Notes: a model not told the origin generated them from the letters alone. Numbered from the stretch's first letter, positions 7,693-15,624 are shown. The stretch is DNA of 64,000 bases from Cupriavidus agavae (GCF_004217045.1 NZ_SGXM01000002.1:434001-498000), one strand, 5' to 3'. Made by a program: numbers and translations.

Positions 7693-9498
7693 ATGGCCAC
7701 GATTGAAGTGAAGGTGCCCCAGCTCTCCGAATCGGTTTCGGAAGCCACGTTGCTCCAGTGGAAGAAGAAGCCCGGCGAGGCGGTCAAGGTGGACGAAACG
7801 CTCGTCGAACTCGAAACGGACAAGGTCACGCTCGAAGTGCCCTGCCCCGCCAACGGCGTGCTGGCAAGCATCGCCCAGCCCGATGGGGCGACGGTGCAGG
7901 CCGGGCAGGTCATTGCGGTGGTGGACACCGACGCCAAGGCCAGCGCGGCGGCACCCGCGGCCGGGGCACCCTCTCCCGCGGCCGCGCCGGCACCGGCTCC
8001 GGCTGCTGCGGCCCCGGCCCCGACTCCGGCCGCCCACGCGGCGGGCGGCGGCGCGCCGGCATCGGCGCAGGCCGATTTCGACGTGATCGTGATCGGCTCC
8101 GGCCCTGGCGGCTACATCGCGGCAATCCGCGCGGCCCAGCTCGGCAAGACCGTGGCCTGCATCGAGGAATGGAAAGACCCGGCGGGCAAGCCCCGGCTCG
8201 GCGGCACCTGCCTGAACGTGGGCTGCATCCCGAGCAAGGCGCTGCTGGCATCGTCCGAACACTTCGAACAGGCGCAGCATGACCTGGCCGAGCACGGCGT
8301 CAACGTCAAGGGCGTGTCGCTGGACCTGGCGAAGATGATCAGCCGCAAGGCGGCCATCGTGGACAAGTTCACGGGCGGCGTGGAGTTCCTGTTCCGCAAG
8401 AACAAGGTGACCTGGATCAAGGGCCACGGGCGCTTCACGAGCCGCGCGCCGGACGGCGTGATCACCGTGGAAGCCGTGGAGGACGCCGACACCAAGGCCT
8501 ACACGGCGCGCAACGTGATCATCGCCACGGGCTCGAAGGCGCGGCACCTGCCGAACCTGCCGGTGGACAACCGCATCGTGTCCGACAACGAGGGCGCGCT
8601 GTCCTTCGATTCGGTGCCGAAGAAGCTGGCCGTGATCGGCGCCGGCGTGATCGGGCTCGAACTCGGCTCGGTCTGGCGCCGGCTCGGTGCCGAGGTCACG
8701 CTGCTCGAAGCCCTGCCGACGTTCCTCGGCAGCGTGGACGAGGCCATCGCCCGCGAGGCTGCGAAGCAGTTCCAGAAGCAGGGACTGGCCATCCACCTGG
8801 GCGTGAACATCGGCGAGATCAAAGCGACGGCCAAGGGCGTCACCATCGCTTACCAGGACAAGGACGGCAAGGACCAGAAACTCGACGCGGACCGCCTGAT
8901 CGTCTCGATCGGCCGGGTGCCCAACACCGACGATCTCGGCCTTGCCGACGTGGGCCTGGGCACCGACCCGCGCGGCTTCATCCCCGTGGACGACCAGTGC
9001 CGCACGCAGGTGCCGGGCATCTACGCGATCGGCGACGTGGTGCGCGGCCCCATGCTGGCCCACAAGGCCGAGGACGAAGGCGTGCTGGTGGCCGAGGTCA
9101 TCGACGGCCAGAAACCGCACATCGACTACAACTGCATCCCGTGGGTGATCTACACCGCACCGGAAATCGCCTGGGTCGGCAAGACCGAAGCCCAACTCAA
9201 GGCCGAAGGCCGCGCCTACCGGACCGGCCAGTTCCCGATGTCGGCCAACGGCCGCGCACTGGGCCTGGGCCGCCCCGAAGGCTTCATCAAGATGATCGCC
9301 GACGCCAATACCGACGAACTGCTGGGCGTGCACATCATCTCGGTCAACGCCTCGGACCTGATTGCCGAAGGCGTACTGGCAATGGAGTTCAAGGCAGCCT
9401 CGGAAGACATCGGCATGGTCAGCCACCCGCACCCGTCACTGTCCGAAGTCATGCGCGAGGCCGCGCTGGCCGTGCAGAAACGGGCGCTGAATATGTGA
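7693..9498 (+). CDS. Dihydrolipoyl dehydrogenase (E3) with N-terminal lipoyl domain
   Basis: 601-aa flavoprotein that reoxidises dihydrolipoyl groups with NAD+. Residues 1-78 are a lipoyl domain with the modifiable Lys in ETDKVTLEV (K44). Residues about 79-122 are an Ala/Pro-rich swinging linker. E3 starts near 123: FAD motif GSGPGGYIAAIRAAQ, redox pair GGTCLNVGCIPSK, NAD motif GAGVIGLELGSVWRRLG, GDVVRGPMLAHKAEDEG, and the terminal His-Glu dyad HPHPSLSEVMREA. The lipoyl domain resembles that of 2-oxoglutarate dehydrogenase E2 (VPQLSESVSEATLLQW) rather than the pyruvate-type domain usually fused to E3 in Neisseria/Ralstonia PdhL. No E1 or E2 gene is adjacent. Confidence 0.94.
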   Translation: MATIEVKVPQLSESVSEATLLQWKKKPGEAVKVDETLVELETDKVTLEVPCPANGVLASIAQPDGATVQAGQVIAVVDTDAKASAAAPAAGAPSPAAAPAPAPAAAAPAPTPAAHAAGGGAPASAQADFDVIVIGSGPGGYIAAIRAAQLGKTVACIEEWKDPAGKPRLGGTCLNVGCIPSKALLASSEHFEQAQHDLAEHGVNVKGVSLDLAKMISRKAAIVDKFTGGVEFLFRKNKVTWIKGHGRFTSRAPDGVITVEAVEDADTKAYTARNVIIATGSKARHLPNLPVDNRIVSDNEGALSFDSVPKKLAVIGAGVIGLELGSVWRRLGAEVTLLEALPTFLGSVDEAIAREAAKQFQKQGLAIHLGVNIGEIKATAKGVTIAYQDKDGKDQKLDADRLIVSIGRVPNTDDLGLADVGLGTDPRGFIPVDDQCRTQVPGIYAIGDVVRGPMLAHKAEDEGVLVAEVIDGQKPHIDYNCIPWVIYTAPEIAWVGKTEAQLKAEGRAYRTGQFPMSANGRALGLGRPEGFIKMIADANTDELLGVHIISVNASDLIAEGVLAMEFKAASEDIGMVSHPHPSLSEVMREAALAVQKRALNM

Positions 9499-9522
9499 GG
9501 TGGGTTCGGGTTCTGGATTTTG

Positions 9523-9564
9523 CTCCCCCTCCCGCACGCGGGAGAGGGGCTGGGGGGTGAGGGC
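9523..9564. repeat. Palindromic intergenic repeat, long form
   Basis: CTCCC-N-GGGAG hairpin followed by a G-rich tail (GAGAGGGGCTGGGGGGTG). It lies between the convergent lipoyl-E3 and 224-aa genes and belongs to the same hairpin family as those at 30020, 40066, 40146, 45203 and 63175. It may also act as a bidirectional terminator. Confidence 0.7.
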
Positions 9565-9571
9565 CAGCAGC

Positions 9572-10246
9572 TCAATTTCCTCGCTTCTCGAATAGACCCC
9601 GGCCTTCACCGCAATATCGCCAGAAAGCGGCTTTCCATGGAGCGGGGACGGTGGTCATGAACGCCTCCTGTTCGGCCGGGGTCAGGGAATCCCAATAAGG
9701 GTCCCAGTCAGTCAACCACCAGTATTCGATGTTGCCTTGGAGAAAGCCGATTCCATAATCAGCCAATTCCGGAAACGCCTCCCACGGTCTCAGCGGGCTC
9801 GGGCGATATGCAATCACTCGACGACATACGTCGAGATCGTTTGTCGTGATGCCGATCCGAGTGCCGTTGAAATGATTTGGCCTTGCCCAAAGAAGCAGAC
9901 GGCGAGCGGAGTCTTCAGCCTGCATGTACTGGTTCTGCCCTACCACCCGATAGTCCTGCGCCGCAATCTTCAGGATTGCCTCGGCTTGGTCCGAGGGAAT
10001 CTGGAACGCTCCGGAGACAGCAAAGATCTTCTCGTCGTCCATCAGATAAAAAGCCGGATACGTTGGCATGGGTGAGGAGAAATTGATATCAAACGGCTTG
10101 TCGAACCAGTCCTGTACCTGACGAGTGGTCAGACCGAAAACTTCGAGGTAAGCCTTCTCGCGCGCTTTGACCACGTCGCGTTGCAGCCATTTCTCCCTTC
10201 GCCGTCGCGACAACTCCTGGAGCTGATGTCGGATCTTTTGAAGCAT
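9572..10246 (-). CDS. Hypothetical protein, candidate immunity protein of the PAAR cassette
   Basis: 224-aa cytosolic-looking protein with no signal peptide or membrane helix. It has a basic, helical start (QELSRRRREKW), then many aromatic residues including WWLTDWDPYWDSL near the C-terminus. I do not recognise a family. It starts 3 nt after the stop of the putative effector gene and is the last gene of the PAAR cassette, the place where the cognate immunity gene of a type VI effector normally sits. Base composition is visibly richer in A/T than the flanking metabolic genes, as expected for a horizontally moving toxin/immunity pair. The role is inferred from position only. Confidence 0.6.
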   Translation of the reverse strand: MLQKIRHQLQELSRRRREKWLQRDVVKAREKAYLEVFGLTTRQVQDWFDKPFDINFSSPMPTYPAFYLMDDEKIFAVSGAFQIPSDQAEAILKIAAQDYRVVGQNQYMQAEDSARRLLLWARPNHFNGTRIGITTNDLDVCRRVIAYRPSPLRPWEAFPELADYGIGFLQGNIEYWWLTDWDPYWDSLTPAEQEAFMTTVPAPWKAAFWRYCGEGRGLFEKRGN

Positions 10247-10249
10247 TTT

Positions 10250-11119
10250 CTAGAATTCCCGGGTCATGCTGTCAGCACCGAAATAGCCCAATGCGCCGAA
10301 TATGAAACCACCGGCCAACCCGGTAACGATAACGCCCGGACCGGTCGTAATGCCAAACGTCGTGCCAAGCGATGCCCCGAGCTTCGCACCAGCCAAAGCA
10401 CCGCCCCAGCCGCCCACCTGACGCAATACTTCCTTGGAGATTGGCTTGACTGAATGCAGGCGCGTCGACTCGCCGGCCGCGATCTTCAGATCATAAGCGG
10501 TGAAGAACACGCCTACGACTTGTACAACGCGCCCTACTCGTACGGCCGAACGCGTGACGGCCAGAGAGCGCTTGTTGAATACAGCCGCCGGTGGGACCTC
10601 TCCTCTCAGCAGTACTTCCCTATCGGAGGCTGACCACTTCTTGAATTGCAGGATCGTGTCCGAAGCGTGGGGATATTTTTTCAGGTGCCTATCCAGATCT
10701 GCCTGGATCTCCGCTTGCGATATCGGCACAGCGCCATTCCCCAAAGCCTTTCGAATATCGATATAAGTGGGTCGCCCAATGAGCCGCGATGGCCCTTGAG
10801 GGTAGGTAGCACTGAACGACATATATGGTGAGAACTTTTGCCCTCGTACATGCCATCCTATGGACACGTTCGATTCTGGCGCACGCGGTAATACACCGTA
10901 CTTCTCCGGATTCATCTCAAGACGAAAAATAGCTTCCGGAAGCTTGCTCTGCGCTATTGCCTCGGGCGTGGCAACCTCATAAACCTTCCTCACCAAAAAC
11001 CCATCCTTCCCCACCTCATCCACAACTGCGAAGAAAAACCCGCGCACCGGCATCAGCGACGCCTGCACATCGAACCGGGACTCGGGCGTCTCGTTCGTTG
11101 CAATCCTGTAAGAGGTCAT
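10250..11119 (-). CDS. Putative type VI effector with glycine-zipper C-terminus
   Basis: 289 aa from the ATG at 11119, chosen because a GAGGGG site precedes it and it abuts the PAAR gene stop (1 nt apart). Residues 1-190 are soluble and unrecognised, with motifs PTYIDIRKALGNGAVP and SASDREVLLRGEVPP. Residues about 190-289 contain a hydrophobic segment (VVQVVGVFFTAYDL) and a Gly/Ala-rich stretch (GGWGGALAGAKLGASLG, GLAGGFIFGALGYFG) typical of glycine-zipper membrane-insertion modules at the ends of many polymorphic toxins. Placed between a PAAR spike and a small unknown protein, it is best read as a T6SS cargo effector; membrane disruption is a hypothesis. Confidence 0.6.
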   Translation of the reverse strand: MTSYRIATNETPESRFDVQASLMPVRGFFFAVVDEVGKDGFLVRKVYEVATPEAIAQSKLPEAIFRLEMNPEKYGVLPRAPESNVSIGWHVRGQKFSPYMSFSATYPQGPSRLIGRPTYIDIRKALGNGAVPISQAEIQADLDRHLKKYPHASDTILQFKKWSASDREVLLRGEVPPAAVFNKRSLAVTRSAVRVGRVVQVVGVFFTAYDLKIAAGESTRLHSVKPISKEVLRQVGGWGGALAGAKLGASLGTTFGITTGPGVIVTGLAGGFIFGALGYFGADSMTREF

Positions 11120-11120
11120 G

Positions 11121-11717
11121 TCACTGCCCCTCTCGCGCCCAGAGGTCCAAGGCTTCGATGCCGAATGTTGCATCCAGCGTTCCGGGGCCATCGGTTTTGA
11201 TCCGCGGGCAGCATCCCATTTCGTCGGTGACGCCCTTGTGGGTATTTCCGAACTGGTCGCGGATAAAGTAAGGGACGCCCGGAATCGGGGTTCCCTGTTC
11301 ATCCACACATCGAATTTTCTCGTCGAATTGCGATGCGGCTGCAGCCGCAGAGGTGGCAGTGAGGCGGTGCGCAGCGGCGACTTGCTCGTCTTGCCCGCCC
11401 GAGGAGTCTGGCGCATGGCCGCCGGCAAGCACCTCGACCCTGAAGTCCCATTGCGAATGGATCACGAAGGGCGGCGAGGCGCAGCCACAATAGACGCGGG
11501 CGCCGCTGACCAACAACTGCCGCCCCATCAGATCGAAGTTGGGCCGGCAGTCGTTCTGCACCCGACCGTGGCCTTTGCAGGCCGGACACGTGGCGAGGTC
11601 CCCCTCGACACCCACCAGCACGCCATGGTGCGTCATGAAGCCGGCGCCGGATGCCATCAGCATGCCACCCGACGTCGTCCTGTCTCCATGCTTCAACGCA
11701 TACCTGATTCCGGACAT
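11121..11717 (-). CDS. PAAR-domain protein (type VI secretion spike tip)
   Basis: 198 aa. Residues 1-90 match the PAAR fold that caps VgrG: RYALKHGDRTTSGGMLM, GVLVGVEGDLATCPACKGHG, then VSGARVYCGCASPPFV, with the Cys/His metal-binding pattern near the tip. Residues about 130-198 form a small beta domain (VDEQGTPIPGVPYFIRD, GVTDEMGCC) resembling transthyretin-like adaptor extensions that recruit cargo in some VgrG/PAAR proteins (inference). An SD GGAGG lies 6 nt before the ATG. It heads a three-gene minus-strand cassette with the putative effector and immunity genes. No hcp, vgrG or tss genes are in the window, so this is an orphan PAAR island. Confidence 0.85.
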   Translation of the reverse strand: MSGIRYALKHGDRTTSGGMLMASGAGFMTHHGVLVGVEGDLATCPACKGHGRVQNDCRPNFDLMGRQLLVSGARVYCGCASPPFVIHSQWDFRVEVLAGGHAPDSSGGQDEQVAAAHRLTATSAAAAASQFDEKIRCVDEQGTPIPGVPYFIRDQFGNTHKGVTDEMGCCPRIKTDGPGTLDATFGIEALDLWAREGQ

Positions 11718-11723
11718 ACGAGA

Positions 11724-11741
11724 CCTCCAACTAGTAGGAGG
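11724..11741 (-). promoter_or_regulatory. Hairpin that can mask the PAAR gene Shine-Dalgarno
   Basis: On the minus-strand message CCTCC (11741-11737) can pair with the SD GGAGG (11728-11724) across an 8-nt loop, six bases before the start codon. Five G-C rich pairs could reduce translation initiation at low temperature; function not shown. Confidence 0.4.
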
Positions 11742-11840
11742 ATCTTCTTCGCATCTCGCCGGACAAAAGGAAATCGCCTAAACCTTGAAAGCCGGGGTCC
11801 AGGCCAGCAGGCGCTCAGCCCCGCCCCACTCCCGCGCAGT

Positions 11841-12287
11841 TCACAGGAGTTCGCCCAGTACCCCGCCGAGCATCGCCGCCGTTACCGGTTTCTGCAGCAC
11901 CACGTCGATGCCGGCCGTCAGGCAGGCCTGGGCCTTCTCGCCGGCGGCGGTGGCTGTGACGGCGACGATCGGCAGCCGTGGGGTGTCGTCGCGCTGTTCG
12001 AGGTTGCGGATCGAACGGGCGAGCGTGAGGCCGTCCATGCCGGGCAGGTCGAGGTCGGTCAGCAGCATCGCGGCGGGCCGGGCCCGCAGCGCGGCCCACG
12101 CGGCATGGCCGTGCTCGCAGGACACGATCTCGCAGTCGATGGCGGCCCGGAGTTCCTGTTCGAGCGCCATGAGGCAGAACGGGTGGTCATCGGCCACCAC
12201 GATACGGGGCCAGCCGGCGGCTGGCGAGGAAGCGGACGCGGGCGTGGTCGTGGGCGTGGTCAAAGGCTGTGCGGCAGTGCTGGGCAT
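11841..12287 (-). CDS. Stand-alone response-regulator receiver protein
   Basis: 148 aa from the ATG at 12287; a longer frame would need a TTG start. After an unstructured Thr/Ala/Pro start (residues 1-25) there is one CheY-like receiver: acidic pocket VADDHPF, phospho-acceptor LLTDLDLPGMDG (D78), the Thr/Ser segment IVAVTAT and the conserved Lys in LQKPV. No output domain follows. The sequence style resembles the receivers attached to BvgS/EvgS-type hybrid kinases, so it may be a phosphate acceptor or detached domain. No kinase is adjacent. A perfect 18-bp palindrome lies 55 nt upstream. Confidence 0.82.
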   Translation of the reverse strand: MPSTAAQPLTTPTTTPASASSPAAGWPRIVVADDHPFCLMALEQELRAAIDCEIVSCEHGHAAWAALRARPAAMLLTDLDLPGMDGLTLARSIRNLEQRDDTPRLPIVAVTATAAGEKAQACLTAGIDVVLQKPVTAAMLGGVLGELL

Positions 12288-12341
12288 GGCGGGAAGTCCA
12301 TCGGGAATGGACCCATTGTGCGCGCGCCCCCGGCCGGCGGG

Positions 12342-12359
12342 TTGCAGAAATTTCTGCAA
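12342..12359. promoter_or_regulatory. Perfect 18-bp palindrome upstream of the receiver gene
   Basis: TTGCAGAAATTTCTGCAA is its own reverse complement. It lies in the 100-nt gap between the cytochrome b561 stop and the receiver start. It has no U-tract, so a dimeric repressor/activator site is likelier than a terminator. Confidence 0.5.
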
Positions 12360-12387
12360 ATGGCCGCGGAAATGTCCCGATCTTGCG

Positions 12388-12930
12388 CTAGCCGCCCGTC
12401 ATCGACTCCAGCACGCCGTCACGGCGGATCAGCCCGTGGTACAGCGCCGCCGCAATGTGCAGCAGCACGACGGCAAACAGCAGGAACGCGCCAACGGTAT
12501 GCGCCTCGCGCAGTACCGCGTAGAGATGCGGGCTGTGCGGCAGGATCGGCGGCAGTTGCAGCGGACCGGCCAGCACGATCGGATAGCCGGCAGCCGACAG
12601 CATGCCCCAGCCCACCAGCGGCATCGCCACCATCAGTCCGTAGAGCACGGCCTGCGACGCCAGCGCGGCGAATCGTTGCACGGGCGCCAGCGAGGCCGGC
12701 AGCGCCGGCGGGCGATGGCGGAGGCGGTTCACCAGCCGGACGATCACGAGCACCAGCAGCGCGATGCCGATCGGACGGTGCCACGACACCAGCGTCAGGT
12801 AGCGGTCCGACACTGTCGACACCATGCCGATGCCGATCAGCAGCATGGCGAGGATCAGCACGGCCATCAGCCAGTGCAGCACGCGGGACGACCACGCGAA
12901 CGCCTGAACTTGCTCTCTGGAGTCGCTCAC
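12388..12930 (-). CDS. Cytochrome b561 family protein
   Basis: 180 aa from a GTG at 12930, chosen because an ideal AAGGAGG lies just upstream and the GTGA overlaps the stop of the catalase-like gene. Four membrane helices carry the di-heme His residues: VLHWLMAVLILAM, VSWHRPIGIALL, and REAHTVGAFLLF with LLHIAAALYHGL. Members of this family pass electrons between quinol or other membrane donors and periplasmic partners. Translational coupling to a catalase-like peroxidase suggests that it supplies electrons to it or shares a peroxide or chlorite-type stress role. Confidence 0.88.
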   Translation of the reverse strand: MSDSREQVQAFAWSSRVLHWLMAVLILAMLLIGIGMVSTVSDRYLTLVSWHRPIGIALLVLVIVRLVNRLRHRPPALPASLAPVQRFAALASQAVLYGLMVAMPLVGWGMLSAAGYPIVLAGPLQLPPILPHSPHLYAVLREAHTVGAFLLFAVVLLHIAAALYHGLIRRDGVLESMTGG

Positions 12931-14012
12931 GATTTGCCTCCTTGGCGGACTTCGGTTTCGGTCACCGCGCTGGGCGGCTTGGCCGCCCGTTCGCGCTCGC
13001 GCAGCAGGAACGACCGGGCATAGGCCGCCGAGCGGGCGCTGGGGATGGCGTCGGCCGAGGTGGTGATGCCGCTCGGCAGCACCGTGGGATCGAAATTGAT
13101 GTCGGTGCAGCTGCCGCCGTCTTCCGAAGCCAGCCGGTCGAGCGTGACGGTGCCCAGCTCCACGCGCTGGCGCGCGTCGGGCCAGGCCACGTTGGGGCTG
13201 ACCGCATCGCCCGCGTCGCCGATGGTCGCCACCATCTTCCATTGCAGCGGCTGGCGCGCGGCATCGGCGATCAGGCCGTCGAACAGGTAATTCCGGTCCG
13301 CGCGGTCCTGCGCGCCGGCCGGGGCAAACGGCTGTACCGCCACCGCCGACCAGCGCACCGGCACCTGCCGGCCGTCGCGGTCGACGAACAGGAACGTATT
13401 GAGCCCGTTGTAGGTGGAATTGGCGAAGCCCGAGGACGTGGCGCGCTTGCCAATCACGGCGCCGGCGGCCACGAAGTCGGGGTGGGCGGCCGCGAAGGCC
13501 TTCATCTTCCGCGGATCGGGCTTGCCGGTGGCCGGGTCGGGCGTGGCGGCCACCATCTGGGCGTAGAACGCATCGACATCGGCGAACGGGAACAGCGGGA
13601 TGTCGATCATCGCCGTGCGCCATTCCTCACCCTGCACGGGCTTGAACTGGATGGCCAGGCTGCGCACCAGCCCCGGCGCATCAGCAATGAACGGCATGCC
13701 GCCCGCGAACGCGAAGCGGGCCACCACCGGCACGCGGCCCGGCGCGAGCAGCGTGGCCTTGCTGAAGCGCTGGCCGGCGCCGCTGCTGTCGAACCAGCCC
13801 GTGGCGCACACGCCCTTGGCGTGATTGCGCCGGAAGCCGGCATGCCTTCCGTTGGCGGCCTCGAAGCCGTCGATCACCCGGGCCTGTGTGAGCCGGCCCG
13901 GCGTCAGCCAGCCGCCGACCCAGGCAAATCCTGCCGCGATGCCGGCCACGACGAGCCCGATGGCTCCGAGCCGCAGCACCTTCTGGCCGCGGCCGAGCGG
14001 TTGTTCTTCCAT
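12927..14012 (-). CDS. Membrane-anchored catalase-family peroxidase (SrpA-like)
   Basis: 361 aa. An N-terminal membrane helix (residues 14-36) anchors a catalase-fold domain outside the cytoplasm. Recognisable blocks include RRNHAKGVCATGWFDSSGAG (distal-His region, H64), FSKATLL with ARFAFAGG, DAPGLVRSLAIQF and YNGLNTFLFVDRDG. This short clade lacks the long C-terminal part of true catalases and is typically a peroxidase. The start of cytochrome b561 overlaps its last codon, so the two form an operon. The sequence alone does not say which reductant is used. Confidence 0.85.
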   Translation of the reverse strand: MEEQPLGRGQKVLRLGAIGLVVAGIAAGFAWVGGWLTPGRLTQARVIDGFEAANGRHAGFRRNHAKGVCATGWFDSSGAGQRFSKATLLAPGRVPVVARFAFAGGMPFIADAPGLVRSLAIQFKPVQGEEWRTAMIDIPLFPFADVDAFYAQMVAATPDPATGKPDPRKMKAFAAAHPDFVAAGAVIGKRATSSGFANSTYNGLNTFLFVDRDGRQVPVRWSAVAVQPFAPAGAQDRADRNYLFDGLIADAARQPLQWKMVATIGDAGDAVSPNVAWPDARQRVELGTVTLDRLASEDGGSCTDINFDPTVLPSGITTSADAIPSARSAAYARSFLLRERERAAKPPSAVTETEVRQGGKS

Positions 14013-14155
14013 GGTGGGGTCCCTGTTCTCTGGCGCTGACTGAACGTTACGCCAGGGACCCCGCCCGTGACCAGCCTACGATGGCTGGTGGCAACCTATG
14101 TGGACGCATGGGGCCGGCTATACGTTCGCATAGGGCCCCGGTTGCAGGGTGGCCG

Positions 14156-14869
14156 TCAGGCCTCGTCGGCCCCGCTGTACCAGTCCACGGTCTGGTCCGC
14201 GTAGACCAGCCCCTTGGCGGCCAGTGCGGGGCGCATGTTGTACATGTCGAGGCCGAGCACGCCCGACGCCAGCGTCTCGCGCTTGCCGGCTTCCAGTGCC
14301 TCGCGGTCCAGCGCGTAGCGCGCGATCTCGCCGGCCTGGGGCCGGGCCACGACCACCACGCCATCGTCGTCGGCCACGATCACGTCGCCGGGACGCACCT
14401 GGGCGCCCGCGCAGACCACCGGCACATTGACCGCGCCTACGGTCTCCTTGACCGCGCCCTGCGCCGAGACCGCCCGCGACCAGACCGGGAAGCCCATCGC
14501 GTTGAGCGCCGCCACATCGCGGCAGCCGGCATCGAGGATCAGCCCGCGTGCGCCGCGCGCCTTCAGCGAGGTGGCCAGCAGGTCACCGAACACGCCATCG
14601 GTGCAGTCGCTGGTCAGCGCCACCACCAGCACGTCGCCGGGCCGGATCATCTCCACGGCCACGTGGATCATCCAGTTGTCGCCGGGATGCATCAGCGCGG
14701 TCACGGCGCTGCCCGCGATGGCCGAGCCGGCCTGGATCGGGCGCAGGTACGGCTTCATCAGCCCCGTGCGGCGCTGGGCCTCATGCACCGTGGCCACGCC
14801 GAGCCTGCCGAGCGTCTCGATGTCGGGCGCCCCGGCGCGCAGGATATTGCGGTAAGCCACGGTTCTCAT
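14156..14869 (-). CDS. galC: 4-carboxy-4-hydroxy-2-oxoadipate aldolase (GalC/LigK type, RraA fold)
   Basis: 237-aa class II (metal-dependent) aldolase splitting 4-carboxy-4-hydroxy-2-oxoadipate into pyruvate and oxaloacetate, the last step of gallate and protocatechuate 4,5-cleavage. Evidence: the GalC-specific start VAYRNILRA, ATVHEAQRRTGLMKPYLRPI, PGDNWMIHVAVE, GDLLATSLKARG and LDAGCRDV with the substrate Arg and metal Asp of the RraA/HMG-aldolase fold, and LASGVLGLDMYNMRP. It overlaps galB by 4 nt (ATGA), so translation is coupled. Its neighbour GalB makes its substrate, which supports the assignment over generic RraA. Confidence 0.92.
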   Translation of the reverse strand: MRTVAYRNILRAGAPDIETLGRLGVATVHEAQRRTGLMKPYLRPIQAGSAIAGSAVTALMHPGDNWMIHVAVEMIRPGDVLVVALTSDCTDGVFGDLLATSLKARGARGLILDAGCRDVAALNAMGFPVWSRAVSAQGAVKETVGAVNVPVVCAGAQVRPGDVIVADDDGVVVVARPQAGEIARYALDREALEAGKRETLASGVLGLDMYNMRPALAAKGLVYADQTVDWYSGADEA

Positions 14870-15594
14870 GCCAATACCTCCGAGACTTGCGGGAAGACGC
14901 GGGCGTACCCCTCGCCGTACTGGATCTTGCGCTCAGAGTTGCGCGTGGCCTGGGCGCCGCGCTGCAATGCCACGCGGGTGTAGTACTCCCACAGGTGTTC
15001 CTGCGCGGCCATCGTCGTGAAGGCGCGCTGCTTCTTCTCCCAGACCGGCGAGATGTCGAGCAGCACGTCGGGCTTCCAGTTGCACTGCTCGGGCTGGTGC
15101 GGCTCGAACAGGAACACCGGCGGCGCGCCGATCACCGGCACCTCGGGCTTGTAGCCGTGCGCCTGGGCGATCACACGTGCCTCCTGCGCCACATGGGTGG
15201 CCAGCGGATGGTCGAAGTTGTAGATGTCCTCGCGCGAATGGCTCAGCACCAGTTCCGGGCGGATCTCGCGATAGATGTCGGCCAGCCGCAGCAGCGCCTC
15301 GTCGGGCACGCGCAGCGGGTAGTCGCCGAGGTCGAAGCACTCCAGCGTGCCGCCCAGGATGTCGGCGGCGCGCTGCGCCTCTTCGAGCCGCGCGGCCTTC
15401 ACGCGTTCGATCGTCATCCCCGGCTGGCGCCACATCTTGGCCGACTCACCACGCTCGCCGAACGACAGGCAGACGATGCGCACGTGGTAGCCGCGCTCGG
15501 CATGGAGCGCGATGGCTCCGCCGGCGCGCCAGACGAAGTCAGCCGCGTGGGCGCTGACGACAAGGATCGAGGGCCGGGTGTTGGTTTCAGGCAT
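14866..15594 (-). CDS. galB: 4-oxalomesaconate hydratase (GalB, PIG-L/LmbE fold)
   Basis: 242-aa zinc enzyme hydrating 4-oxalomesaconate to 4-carboxy-4-hydroxy-2-oxoadipate. It has the GalB-type variant of the LmbE metal motif (VSAHAADFVWRAGGAIALHA), CLSFGERGESAKMWR, LSHSREDIYNFDHPLATHVA with the third His, FEPHQPEQCNW and AAQEHLWEYYTRVALQRG. These blocks match the Pseudomonas GalB pattern I know rather than sugar deacetylases. It is coupled to galC downstream and preceded by a Bug receptor gene 30 nt away. Ring-cleaving dioxygenase genes (galA or ligAB) are not in the window. Confidence 0.92.
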   Translation of the reverse strand: MPETNTRPSILVVSAHAADFVWRAGGAIALHAERGYHVRIVCLSFGERGESAKMWRQPGMTIERVKAARLEEAQRAADILGGTLECFDLGDYPLRVPDEALLRLADIYREIRPELVLSHSREDIYNFDHPLATHVAQEARVIAQAHGYKPEVPVIGAPPVFLFEPHQPEQCNWKPDVLLDISPVWEKKQRAFTTMAAQEHLWEYYTRVALQRGAQATRNSERKIQYGEGYARVFPQVSEVLA

Positions 15595-15624
15595 GGGACT
15601 TCCAGGTTCGGTCGGGGGTGCGGG

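Noticed and set aside
11118-14039. A very long open frame on the plus strand antisense to the PAAR, receiver, b561 and catalase-like genes
   Set aside because: It crosses several recognised minus-strand genes and their gaps, is Arg/Ala/Gly-rich with no domain, and is the usual by-product of high GC codon bias.
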